Assembly (NCBI GenBank): GCA_022578965.1
Contig: MU400738.1
Location: forward strand, 1-62,174
DNA length: 62,174 nt
Origin: Xylaria sp. FL1777
Lineage: Eukaryota; Ascomycota; Sordariomycetes; Xylariales; Xylariaceae
Direction: 5' to 3'
The position numbers were made by a program, and so were the translations under genes. The notes below the pieces were generated by a model. The model saw only the letters and a list, made by a program, of their open reading frames with translations. It searched no databases and was not told where the DNA came from. The stretch's first letter is position 1. Every line of letters begins with the position of its first letter. This document shows positions 12,801 through 24,658 of this stretch, one piece after another.

Positions 12801-14802
12801 ATAAAATTAAAACTATTTATAGCAGCTTTTACTCTTTTATTACAAAAAGCTATTTATGCGCTATAATAATAAAACGTTTTTTTTTTTCCGTAAAGTTTTT
12901 TTGTTATGCTTTAGCTAGCTTAACTTCTTAGTAAATACTAGCAGCTTTTTTTTTTTTAGTAAAACTAGCATACTATAGCAAGCTTTATTATTATAACTTT
13001 TGTTTAGCAAAAACTGCAATGCTTATAAGTAAAAAATAATAGTATTGCTAAGTTAACTATTATGCTTAGCTTGCTTACTTTTATAGCTATAGTTATATAG
13101 CTGCTAAAAAGTTTTTATGCTTAAGGTTAGTTTAGCTAAGCTTAAATAAACGTAAAGATTTAACAATGCGTTTTTATTACGTAGTTATTACAAAACAATT
13201 TTAGCAGCATAGCTTTTAATAGTTTTTTAGCTTTATTAAAAAAAAAAGCTAGAAAAGCTATTATACTTAGTACTATTTTAAACTATAAGCTTGCTACATA
13301 AGTAATAAAAAACCGCTAGTATTATATATTTTCTTGCTATAAGTTCGCAAAAATTGCAGCGTTATGCTTTAGCTACTTTTTAAGTTATAAGTTTTTTTAC
13401 TTATAGTAGCTGCAGTAATACTACTATATTATAATAGCTTAGCAAACTATATAGTAATACTTTTAATATGTTAGCTTATTAAAAACTAGGTTTTTTAAAT
13501 ATAAAATAAAAGCTAAAGTTAATAGTAAAAATATAAACGTAGCAAAGTTGTTTTATATATAAAAAAAAGCAAGTTATTAATATATAATATTTAAAATTTA
13601 GCGTTGCTTTTTAAGTTTTAAGTTTTAATAAGCATAGCCTTTTAAATATGCTATAATCTTTTGCTTAAAAATAGCATAGCAGTACGTTTAATAAATTGCT
13701 ACTTAGTATAAAGCTAAAAAAACAAAAAATTTATAACTAACATTTTTTATAGTATTGTTTTTTTTTGTTTTTTTTGTTTTTTTTTGTTTTTTTTTTTTTT
13801 TTTTCCTAAAGCAATAGCAATAGTAAAATACAGTAGTATAATACACAATATATATTATACTACTTATACAAGCAAAAAAAAAAGAAAAATACTACTTATT
13901 TTTTTTTTGATTTTTGTAGAGTTGCTTTTTCTTTTTATAGCTTTTTTTTTTTTTTTTAGTTAAAATTTTGCTTTTTTTTAACTTTTGTAGCACAAAAGCT
14001 AAATAACTAAATAATTTAATATTAAATCGTATAAGCTTATTTAGCTTTTTATAGTTTTATATTTTTATAAAAAGCGCAATGTAATGTTTATATTATAGCT
14101 TATGCTGCTTTTTTTTTAAAGCAAAGCCTAGCAATATTTTTTTAATTCTTAACTAGCTAGAAAAAAAACAGAACAGAAAACGCATAGCTAATAATTATTT
14201 CGTTTTTATTAAGTTTTAGCTTATAAAGTTTACTTTGTTTTTTTAGCATATATATTATAAAAAAATAAAACAATAAGCTATTTATAATACGTTTTATTTT
14301 ATGTATTAGGTCTTTTGTTCTTGTAGCTTTTTTTGTTTGCTTTTGCGTTTTAGTTCTTTTAGTTTCCTTTAGTTCTTTTTTTCTTTTTTTTTTTTTTTGC
14401 TTTTAATTTAATGCAAAGCGTTATAACTAAGCTAAAGTGCTTTTTATATATAAGTATAGCAATACAACATAACATAGTTTATTTATAGCTTATATTATGC
14501 TTTAAACTTATATATTGTAGTAAGTACTAAGCAATAAGTAAAATATGCGTTGCTTTTTTTTTGTTTTTGTGCTGTTGTAATATTGCTAAAACTTAAGGAT
14601 TTTTTTTTAGTTTTGCACTTTAAAAACAAGCTAGTTCTAGGCTTCGAACGAATAACTGCTTAGTAAAAAAAGCATTATAGTTTACCAGTATGCTTAAGAT
14701 TTAGAAAAATTTGCTGTTATATATATATATATTGCATCCGGAAAAAAAATGCTTTTATTGCAGCATTATAAGCAATTAGCATATAATATAGTTTGCTTAG
14801 TA
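9841..14802. other. Unassigned AT-rich DNA with pyrimidine tracts
   Basis: No gene or repeat partner seen. Strand-asymmetric pyrimidine tracts occur at about 10008-10130 (mixed T and C), 12075-12180 (mostly T) and 13745-13805 (runs of T split by G). The open frame at 12716-12931 shows no protein-like features. Confidence 0.45.
10008..10130 (+). repeat. Homopyrimidine tract (T/C)
   Basis: More than 100 bases almost wholly T and C with few interruptions (agcc, agc). This composition can form a triplex-prone or nucleosome-poor tract. It may equally be the RIP product of a purine-rich opposite strand. Confidence 0.6.
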
Positions 14803-14962
14803 TAGCACAAAAAATAAAAAAAAAATTAACTTTACGCGTTTTTTTAGTAGTAAATTATTTTTTTTAGTGTTTTAATTTAGTGTAGCACAAAAAATAAAAA
14901 AAAAATCAAAACTACGCGTTTTCTTAATAGTAAATTGCTTTTTTTAGTATTATAACTTAATA
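14803..14962. repeat. 80-bp tandem duplication
   Basis: Units starting tagcacaaaaaataaaaaaa at 14803 and 14883, exactly 80 bases apart. Both contain acgcgtttt and a following agtaaatt. Differences are transitions plus small changes. Confidence 0.7.
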
Positions 14963-15649
14963 TATAAAACGCTTAAGATTTAGCTACACTTTTTCCTTTG
15001 TTTTACATATATTTAGCTTTTTAATTTAGGTTACTTTTTGGTTAAAATTATAGGCTTATTTTAGCAAAGCTTTTTTTACCGCAATTCTAGCATTATTTAC
15101 TTTAGCAACTATATTTTTTAGTTTGCTTTACTACATTTAATGATTTTTTTTTTTACCGGTTTTTTTTTTTTTACTAAAGCAACACTAAAAAAGCAAATAA
15201 ATAACAAAAGTATATGTTTTAAATGCTTTTACTAACCTAGTAATATATAGCTTTAGATCTTTTGTAAACTTTTATAACTAGTTCTAGCTTTTTTATTTAT
15301 ATATTAATATATTTTTACAAACAAAAATATAGCAGAAAAGTAATATTTGCTGCAATTTACAAACATATAATAGCATTGTATTTTTTTTGCTATATTTTAA
15401 GCTACACTTTTTACTTTTTTTATATATGTTATTTTTGCTATTTAACTTTTTCGATTTATTTATTACATTAATGCATTATTACTAGTATAACTATATATTT
15501 TATTATTTTTAATGATTTATTAATAATATAACATAACAAAAAAATATATTTTTTTTAAAACAGCTTAATAAAACTAGTTATACTTTTTGCTGTTATTACT
15601 ATGCTTGCATAGTAGTATTTTTACTTATTTACATTTATTTTTTATGCAT

Positions 15650-15772
15650 TACTGCTATTACTACTGCTATTACTACTGCTATTATTACTATTATTATTAT
15701 TGCTATTATTATTACTATTATTACTGCTATTATTACTGCTAGTATTATAGCTATTACTACTGCTATTCTTTA
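15650..15772. repeat. Trinucleotide microsatellite (ATT/ACT/GCT)
   Basis: About 40 triplets of the family att, act and gct in one register. The interspersed gct and act triplets look like survivors of a more uniform triplet array partly converted by transitions. A related triplet-rich stretch lies in the LTR element at about 48330-48560. Confidence 0.7.
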
Positions 15773-15961
15773 TAACTTTTAGTTTTTATTTTATTACTTT
15801 TTTTTTTTTGCTAATTTTAAAAGTTTATAGTTTTTAATATTTACTTTTAGTTCTTTTTATTAGTAAATAAAAGTTACTTTTACTTGCTGCTATAACATGT
15901 TGCTTAAAGTTTTGCTAAGTTTTATTTTTATAGCAAAAAATATCTTTTAGCAAAAAAACAA

Positions 15962-15992
15962 TAAAAACAAAAACAAAAACAAAAACAAAAAT
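15962..15992. repeat. (CAAAAA)n microsatellite
   Basis: About five consecutive caaaaa units. Confidence 0.7.
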
Positions 15993-16931
15993 AATCTTTT
16001 TATAACTTTTATAAATTTTAAAAAGAAATACTTTAACAAAAAATAAAAAATTAACAACGTTTTAGCTAAGCAACTATATTTTAATATTTTTAGTACTTTT
16101 TAATACTTTGTTAAGTAAGCTAGCTTTTTGCTAGAAAACTGTACTTAAGAGCTTTTAAAGCACTTTAAAGATAGCCTTTTTAAAAAATAAAATAAAAACA
16201 AATCGGAAATTTGTGCTAAAACACGCAAAATGTTTAATTTAATAACATATAATGCTACTTGCACAAAATAAACTAAAAAACACAAAAAACGGAATACTAA
16301 ACGCTAAAAGTTTAGTTTGCTATAAATGCTGCTTTTTTTACTAAAATTTATAAATGATTTATTTTAGCTTATGTTTATTAATTAATATTTCTTTAGCTTA
16401 AATAAAAAAGCATAATAAATAAACAACGCAGATTTTGCTTATATTTTATTGCTAAAGCTTAAAGCTATAAATAGTACATTAATTCTATAAATAGCTATAA
16501 TAAAGCTAGCGCTTAAACTTAGCACGCAGAATATATTTATAAAAATTTTTTTTTTAGCGCTTTTAAAAAACCGCTATAAAAACTTTTATGCTGTAGCATT
16601 ATAACAGGTTATTAAGGTATAGCAAAAAAAAGCAGTGTTTTTTTATTTTGTAGCACTAAAATGTTAGCTTAAAATGCTTTTATTATTATTAATACACTAA
16701 ATTTAATACTTATAAGATTTTTTGCTTTATTTTCTTTTTTTGCTATAAATTCGAAAGCTAAGCGATATACTATTATAAAAACTTAACAATAGTTAGCATT
16801 TTTAGTACTAATATATAAATTAGCAAAAAATAAAAAACGGAAAAAAAAAGCAAATATAAGCAATATTATAGCTAATTTTTTTAAGCTACTAAAAGCTTTT
16901 ATTAGCATACGTATATAAAACATTACAGATT

Positions 16932-17102
16932 ATAGTTTTTATTGTTTTTTATTTAATATCTTTTTTTTTATAGTGTACTATTTATAATGCAGTTTCCGTA
17001 GTTTTGTATTTAATATTTTATTTTTTATAGTATTATATTTAGAATATAGTTTTTGCATTTTTTTATTTAACTTTTTTTTTTTAATCGTATAATATTTATA
17101 AC
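16932..17102. repeat. 57-bp tandem repeat, three copies
   Basis: Units start at about 16932, 16989 and 17046, each with a tatagttttt- or tgcagtttcc-like start followed by atttaat and a T run, and mainly transition differences. Confidence 0.55.
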
Positions 17103-17494
17103 GCAAACCTTTTATATATATAAACTTATTTAATAACTGCAGATCTATTTTTCAAAAAAATAAAGTATTAATTACGTTTAGTTTTTTTTATAAATGCATA
17201 AATATAGTTTATAGCATAGCAAACTACGTTAGCTTATATTTTTGCTTTTTTTAAGCTAATAAGTTTAGTTTTTTTTATATATAGTAATATTAATTTATTT
17301 AGCAGCTAATACAATTAAGCATTTTTTACACGTTCGGAGTAATTTCTGCAGAAAAATTATTTCTAAAACAATAACTGCAATAAAAAAGCTTTGCTTTAGT
17401 TTTACTTTTGTTATTTTTAATAATAAATAAATATATATTCTGCTATATACCTTAGAAATATATTAATATACTATTTATAAATCTATATAAAATA

Positions 17495-17692
17495 AGCATT
17501 TTAGTTTATTAAAGTATTATTAATATTTGTTTTATTTGTTTTATAGCACTTTAGCTTAACAAAGCATTATAAATGTTTATTTTATTTGTTTTATAGTATT
17601 TTAGCTTAATAAAGCATTATAGTTGTTTGTTTTATTTGTTCTGTAGCACTTCGGCCTAGCAAAAAATTAATAAAAATTGTTTTATTTGTTTC
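17495..17692. repeat. 50-bp tandem repeat, four copies
   Basis: Units start at 17495, 17545, 17595 and 17645 with agcattttag, agcactttag, agtattttag and agcacttcgg. The period is exactly 50. The last unit keeps CGG where others have TAG, showing the direction of mutation. Confidence 0.75.
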
Positions 17693-17947
17693 GTAAAAAC
17701 GCTATTACTTTTTATACTATTTTTGCGTTTTTTTTAAGCTAGACTATTATATTAAAGATTATATTAGTTATGCTATACGTATTAAAGTAAAAATTAGGCA
17801 TAAAAAAATATCAATTTAAAACAAAAGAAAAAAACAATTAAAACAGCTATTTATATTAGTATAATAAACAAAAAAATCGCAAGTAGTTAGTAAATACTTT
17901 AGAGTTTTTAGTAATATAAAAGCGCTATATTTGCTGCTTTATTTTTT

Positions 17948-18040
17948 AAACTTTTACTTAGTACTTTTAATTTATTAAGTATTAGCGTTTTTAAGCTTTT
18001 ACTTAATGCTTTTTATTAGCTAAATATTAGTACTTTTAAG
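17948..18040. repeat. 45-bp tandem duplication
   Basis: Units beginning aaacttttacttagtac (17948) and aagcttttacttaatgc (17993), 45 bases apart. Confidence 0.6.
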
Positions 18041-18211
18041 ATTTTTTTTGTTTATTTTTGTATATTTTTAAATGTTGTTTTTTTATAGCAATTTAAATAA
18101 TTCTTTTATTTGGAAAAAAATAGCTAAAAACAAGTTATTTTTACATTAAGTTTACTACAACGCTTTAATAAGTGCTTGCAGCATTTTTCTTAGGCATAAA
18201 AACATATTTAG

Positions 18212-18665
18212 TGCTTGCAAAGCAAAGTTATTTAGTTCACATTATTATTTAAAAACGCTATAATAATTACAGCTTCTAAAAATATTTCGTTTTTATATTA
18301 ATAACGTTTAAAAGCAATAAATATTAAAAATAATTATAATAATATAAAAAAACAGCATATTACTAATAATAAGCTTACAAAGCAAAGTACTTTAGCTTAA
18401 TTTACGTTATTATTTAAGAAGTTTATAATAATTGCAGTTTTTAAAAATATCCCGTTTATATATTAATAATGTTTTAAAGCAATAAACAGTAAAAAAAAAA
18501 AAAAACAATAATACAAAAAAACAAAACTAGTCTACGTTATTATCTGAAAAGTTTATTATAATTGCAGTTTTTAGTAATGTTTTGTTTATATATTAGTAAC
18601 GTTTAAAAGCAATAAACAAAAAAAAAAAAAGAAAACAATAATATAAAAAAACAGAACATTACTAG
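18212..18665. repeat. Tandem repeat of about 130-160 bp, three copies
   Basis: Units share gcaaagcaaagt near the start, then cgttattatttaa, then ataattgcagtttt and tattaataacgttta. Copies begin near 18212 and 18373; a shorter third begins near 18530. Internal A runs differ in length. Confidence 0.6.
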
Positions 18666-18802
18666 TAAAAAGCTATGCTGCAGCAGTACAAATTCTTTTT
18701 TTTTTTTTATAGTTTATATAAAAAAGAAATAAATTACTGTTGTTAAGTTTACTATAAGCTAGCTTTAACTAATTTATTTCTATATTAATTATTAACTAAG
18801 TT

Positions 18803-18965
18803 TTTTAAGCAAAAGATACTTAATTAATAGTTAATAAAAAAGCAAATTAAGTAAAACTAACTTACAGTAATTTTATTAAAAGCTATAAATTTGTTTCCTT
18901 ATAAATAACAAAGTTCTTTAAGCAAAAAATGCTTAGTTAACAGTTTATAAAAAAGCAAATCTGCA
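18803..18965. repeat. Tandem duplication of about 108 bp
   Basis: The segments aagttttttaagcaaaag (18803) and aagttctttaagcaaaaa (about 18910) each continue into agt-taataaaaaagcaaat. Two imperfect copies. Confidence 0.5.
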
Positions 18966-19000
18966 GTAAAGCAAAATAAGCTATAGTAAAAAAAAAAACA

Positions 19001-19445
19001 AAAAAAACAGCTAATATACTTTATATAAAGTACGCAAAAGAAGTACTTATGCCTTTTATAGTAATACATTTATAAATTATGCATATAAAAACAAAAAAAA
19101 AAACACATGCATTCTTTATTAAGTACTTATATAAGCTACCTATGCTTACTACTATACTACATTTTTATAGTATGTACTTAAATACCTAAGTACTTACAGA
19201 AAAAAAAAAAAAACAACAGATATGCTTTTATTTATGTTTAAAATAAAGCTGCTCTTTAAGTTACTATAACAATACGTTAGTATATTTTATATATTTAAAA
19301 AAAAAAAAACAGCTAATATACTTTTAATAGCATACGTAGCAAAATAACTTCTGTTTTTTATAGCAACACATTTCTTTATGTATTATATATATAAAAAAAA
19401 AAACAGCTAATATATTTTCTTAATAGCGTACTTAATAAAGTTACT
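19001..19445. repeat. Irregular repeat sharing acagctaatat, three copies
   Basis: A-run plus acagctaatatact or a close variant recurs at 19008, 19309 and 19403, each followed by an agtacg- or agcatacg-like segment. Spacing is irregular, so parts have been lost. Confidence 0.45.
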
Positions 19446-19562
19446 TAAGCTTACTACTGCTATATGTTCTTATGTTATAAACTTATTACTGCTTAAAACA
19501 AATAAAAAAGCTTTTTATATATAAGCTTTGCTTTAAAACCCTGCAAAACATATTTTTTTTGT

Positions 19563-19692
19563 TTTTTTATACAATAAATAGCTTAAATAATACACGTTGC
19601 TTTTTAACTTTTTAGAACTTATTTTCTGTTTTTTTATACGTAAATAGCTTAAATAATATGTATTGCTTTTTAACTTTTTTTAACCTATTTTT
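19563..19692. repeat. Tandem duplication of about 68 bp
   Basis: Two units carrying tttttttatac, then aatagcttaaataata and ttgctttttaactttt, starting near 19563 and 19630. Confidence 0.6.
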
Positions 19693-20864
19693 TATTATAG
19701 CTAGAAGCTTTTTTTTATTACAAATACAAAGCATGTTTTCTTTTTTCTAGTCAAATTTAATATATAGAACAGAAAAAAAACCCTAAAAAAGCAACAAAAA
19801 ACAATTAAATATAAAATATGCTATAGCTTAAAAGCTTTTAAGTAAAAAAAAAATAAAAAAAAATTTAATTTACTGCTATAGCTAAAAAAAAGTTAGCTTT
19901 GCTTTACTATTTAAACATATAGTTAAAAAAAAAAAAAGAAACAATTAAGCTTACAAAATAGCTTATAGCATATAGTTTTTTTAAAAAAAAAAGCTTTTAA
20001 ATAAAAATAGCATATATATACGGAAATATGTTAAAAAATAAGTGCACATATGCAGTTATAGTTTATAACTGTGTTTTTTGCTAGCATTAATAAAAAAATG
20101 CAATGCAAATAAAAAGCAAAACGTATGCTTGCTATTAGTGCTGCTAGTTATATATAAATCAAAAAAAAAGCTAAATTTTTTTATTATAATTTTTAGTTAA
20201 TTAAATAATAAAACGATTTAAAGTTAGCGCTATAATGCAATATTAAAACTTTTTTTATGCAAAAAAAAAGCAAAAGTATAAAAATAATAATTATTTTGCA
20301 GATTTTTTTGCTTTAAAATCTATTATTAAAGCATATATACTTTGTAGTTTTAGTGCATTAAAAAAACACAGAAAACAAAATAGTAAAAAAAAAATAGCAA
20401 AAAAATATATACTAAAAAAAGAAAAAAAAAAAATAAACAAAAATAAAATAAAATAAAAAAACGAAGCATAACTATGCTATAACTATAATAAGTTTAAAAG
20501 CAAAAAAAAAAAAAAAGCTAAAAGTGTTTTACTACTTATGTATATAAGTTACTAAAAGTACTACATGCACTAAAAATTATATGCTTATTTAAATATGCTA
20601 ATAGATCTGTTGTTATAAGTAGTATAAAAAAGCAATTACTTTTTTTTTTAGAAATAAATGTAAATTAATTTTTTGTGCTTATGTTTGCTTTTATAAAAAA
20701 TTTTGCAAGCGTAAAAAAACTACAGAAAAGGTTTTTGCTATTACGTTTTGCATGTTATAGTTTTATTTAAAAGCTTTTTTTATACTTTAGTTACGTTTAA
20801 AAAAACATTTTATAGCAGTATTTTACGCAAAAAGTCCTTTTAACATAGTTAAATTTCTATTTTT
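19693..20864. other. Unassigned AT-rich DNA
   Basis: No gene, RNA or repeat partner recognised. A-rich runs dominate from 20340 to 20510. Confidence 0.4.
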
Positions 20865-20950
20865 TCTTTATTTTATATCTTTTTTATTTTATATATCTTT
20901 TTTATTTTATATATTCTTTTTATTTTATATCTTTTTTATTTACTATTTTT
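20865..20950. repeat. Short T-rich tandem repeat (about 18 bp)
   Basis: Four units of the form ttttttattttatatatct. The T-rich tract continues to about 21075 with less regular C interruptions. Confidence 0.6.
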
Positions 20951-21489
20951 TCTATTAATCTATTTATTTATTATATTTTTTATTTCTTTTTATTTTTAAG
21001 TATTTTGATTTTTTATTTTTTTTCTTTTTTATTTCTTTTTTTTTCTTTTTTTTTATTGTATTTTTTGTTTATTTTAATATAGTTTTTATAATTCTAACTT
21101 CTACATAGATTTTAGAACATAATTAAAAGTAATAATAATAAGGCCAATATTGCAGCTTTTTTTGCTTAAAGAAAAATCTACTAAAACTTGCGCTTTTAAC
21201 TTTTTTTAAGTGCTAATACTTTTTTTGCTAAAATTTTATAACAATAATAATTGTTCTTATAGAAAACTAGCCGCTTAGCAACATTTTTTCTTTTATATAA
21301 AAAAGCAAACACTTTTTTTACTAGTGCTATAATAGCTAACTTAGTATATATAAGAACTTTTTATTTTTATTGAATTTTTTGCTTAGCTTTACAAAAAATG
21401 CTAAAAAAACAAATAACTAGCAAATAGCTTATTTTTTAAGCGGTTTTATATAGCATAATGCTAATTTATTACGCATAAAAGCTAAATGT

Positions 21490-22095
21490 TTAAAACTTAA
21501 ATATAGCTTAATTAGCTATAGCTTAATTAGCTATAACAAACAACTATATAAAGTTTTGCATTAGCTTTTAAATAGTAGCTTTAATTACTAGCGCTATAAA
21601 TAATAAAACAGCAAAAAAGTGCAAAACTTTAATATGGCTTAATTAGCTATAGCTTAATTAGCTATAGCAAACAACTATAGAAAGTTTTACACTAGCTTTC
21701 TAAAAATAGCTTTAGCTACTAAAGCTATAAATAATAAAACAACAAAATCTTTATTTAATAATTTTTTTAAAAAGCAACCTAAATAAAATAAAACATATTT
21801 AGCAGTAAGCTTTATTTGTTTTAAAATAAAAAAGCACTAGCTTTTAAATAATAGCTTTAACTATTAGCGCTATAAATAATAAAACAGCAAAAAGTATTTA
21901 AAACTTAAATGCAGCTTAATTAGCTATAATAAATAACTATATAAAGTTTTACATTAGCTTTTAAATAGTAGTTTTAATTATTAGTGCAATAAATAATAAA
22001 ACAGCAAAATTTTTACTTAGTAATTTTTTTAAGAAGCAACTTAAATAAAATAAAACATACTTAATAATAAGCTTTATTTGTTTTAAAATAAATAA
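21490..22095. repeat. Tandem repeat with a ~132-bp core, three or more copies
   Basis: Core units begin near 21490 and 21622 (agcttaattagctatagc twice over, then aactatataaagttttgca). A third begins near 21900. A longer segment ending ataaaacatatttagca and agctttatttgttttaaaata follows the second and third cores, so the array has a compound period. Differences are mostly transitions. Confidence 0.65.
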
Positions 22096-22129
22096 TATAT
22101 TAATTATTAAAGCTTTTTATAGTTTTGTT

Positions 22130-22770
22130 TTTAAAAGTAAAAATCTTTACATTTTAAGCTACTAAAAAAAAGTTAAAAAAAACTAAGCAATTTTTCTAGT
22201 TTATGTTTTAAAGCTAAAATTGTAAGCTACTACTAAAAAGTTAAAAAAAACTAAAGTTTTAGTTTTAAAGCTAAAATTTTAAGCTACTGTTAAAAAGTTA
22301 ATAAAACTTAAGCAATTTTTTTAGTTTTAATTTTAAAGTTAAAATTTTAAATTGCTGTTAAAAAGTTGCTAAAAACCGAAGTTTTAGTTAAAAAGCAAAA
22401 ATTACTATATTTTTAAGTCGTATTTTAAAAGCAAATATCTTTGCATTTTAAACTACTGCTAAAAAATAAAAAATACCCAAGAAATTTTTTTTGTTTTATT
22501 TTTAGAACTAAAGATCTTTGCGTTTTAAACTATAGCAAACTTACTAAACACCTTTTGTTATTTTTATATGTATTATGCTATAAAACACTAAAACTGTACT
22601 ACGTAAAACAAAAACTATTAGAAACAGTTTTACGTATTAAAAAAAAAAGTTATTTTGCTTTTATAAATTAAAGATCTTTTTTAGGCTGCTGTAAAAAACT
22701 AAACAAAAACTAAGCAATTTTTTTAGTTTTAGATTTTAAAACAAAAAATGCTTTTGCTTTTAAATCTAGT
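22130..22770. repeat. Irregular tandem repeat of about 65-75 bp
   Basis: Repeated motif: aagctact, a short A-rich stretch, agttaaaaaaaact, aagcaattttt and tagttttaaagctaaaat. About five units are recognisable between 22130 and 22420, with another at about 22680-22770. The open frame 22441-22671 falls inside the array and is not convincing as a gene. Confidence 0.5.
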
Positions 22771-24601
22771 GCAATAATAGTTTTATTTAAGAGCTAGCTT
22801 TATAATATAAGCTATAATAATAAAACTAACGTGCTAACTAAAGTAGTTATGCTATATTTAACCTAGTTATTTTACTGCTATTTTAAAAAGCTAAGTTTAA
22901 CGCTTAATAAAAAAACATTACAAAATTTCAAAAAACTAATAACTAACATATAAACAAAAACAATAATAATAAAACTAATAAGCTAACAAAAGTAAAGCAA
23001 AATAATTTTATATGCTTCTTAATGCTTTTATGCTGCTTTACGTTAATATTATGTTATTTTACGCTAGTTTAAAAGCTTTTTTTGTTTATTTATAAGATTT
23101 TTTGTATTTTAAAAGCAGTAAAAAATAGCAATTAGCTTTTTTTATAAAAAAGTATATACAAAGTTCTTAAGTATAATAATTTGCTTTATATAGCAATTTT
23201 TTGCTTTGCTTTAAGATTTTTTTAATAGGGTTTTTATACTTATAATACGTATAATATAAACAAAAATTACGTAATAAAATAAAAGCTTAATAAAGTTAAA
23301 AAAAAAAAACCTTAGTAAAAAAAATTAGTAAATAATATAAAAAATATAAAGCAAAAAATCGTATATTTTACTAATTATATATGTTAAGCATTTTATAAAT
23401 ACATAAAAAAATAGCATAGCTAATATAGCAATAGCTATTAATATATTAACAAAAGCAGTTATAACATATAATAAAAATAATTATAGCTAAGTAGTAACAG
23501 TAATTAATAATTTAACAAAAGAAATTATAGTATTTCTAATGTGCTAATAAAAGTAAGCATAATATATAACGTGCTAATAAAAGCAAAATAGCTATATTTT
23601 ATATAAAAAAGCAAAAACTTTTTACTAAGTATAAATCTATAAAAAAAAGCTTGCTGTTTTTAAAAGCTATATTAACTACTGTAGCGCTTAAAACATTTTT
23701 TTTGTAAAGCTAAGCTTAATACTTTTATTATAATAAGCAATGCATTTTTGCATTTTTTTTAGCTGCTAAAAAAAGGCAGAATACTACGGCTAGCAATATA
23801 AATAATATATAAGCTAACGCTTTTTTTGCTAAAGCTTTATTTTCTTAGGCTTTTAGGCCTACTTTTTTCGTTCGAAAAAGCAAAAGCCTAAACATACGCT
23901 AAGCAAACATTAAAAAAAACAACATTATTAACCTTAAGCTTTCCGTTTTTAAGCAAACTTAAAAAACAGCAAAATATTACGTAAAAATAAATACTAGCTT
24001 AATAAAACTATATGCTAGATATGCTTACATAAACTGCAATTATTTCTTTAAGTATTTATATTCTTTTTAAAAAGTGCACTAGTAAACTTTTATAAAACTA
24101 AGCGTAATAAAATAGTTAAAATAAAAAAGTATTACGTTTAAAATAAGTATAAAAAGCAATAATACGTTTACTATATACTATAAAAATCATAATAAATAAA
24201 AAAGCCATATATACTTTTAGCTATATATATACGTTATATTGCCTTTATAACTAATAAATCTTATTACTATAGTTTTTAATGCAACATAAATAGAATTAAA
24301 CTTTATGTAAAGAATTTAATACTATATAAGTTACGTTTTATAAACAATAATATAGCGTAAATTTTTTAAGTAAAAAACAAACAATACTACAAAAAACTTA
24401 AAAAAAAAAGCAATGCTATATAAAAAACTAATAGTTAATAATAATGCTATATAAGCTACTTAAAGCAATGCTACATAAGTTTTTAAAAAAACAAATATTA
24501 CTAAAGTAATAATAATTTAAATTATTTTAGGTTATTTTTTTAGCATGCTAAGTTTTTTTTAAAAATAATATTATTTTATATTAGTTTTTATATACTAAAA
24601 G
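22771..24601. other. Unassigned AT-rich DNA
   Basis: No second copy in the window and no readable gene. A short AGGCTTTTAGGCCT-like GC-richer patch lies near 23850. Confidence 0.4.
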
Positions 24602-24653
24602 ATAAACTAAAATATAATTACTGTATAGTTTTAAATATTTTATTTCTAGTAGT

Positions 24654-24658
24654 TTTTA
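24654..24658. other. Empty target site of the LTR retrotransposon
   Basis: In R2 copy A the sequence runs agtagtttttattagttttg without interruption. In copy B the same place reads agtagccttta, then the LTR element, then ctttattagttttg. The five bases here (tttta) correspond to the CTTTA target duplication, with one C-to-T change. Confidence 0.8.

Larger units (their letters stand above)
14963..16930. other. Unassigned AT-rich DNA with two microsatellites
   Basis: Nothing gene-like. It contains the trinucleotide array at about 15650-15772 and the (CAAAAA)n run at 15962-15992, listed separately. Confidence 0.45.

Noticed and set aside
14636..14712. tRNA-like GCTTCGAAC motif
   Set aside because: A T-loop-like TTCGAAC is present, but neither strand gives a paired T stem, anticodon arm or acceptor stem.
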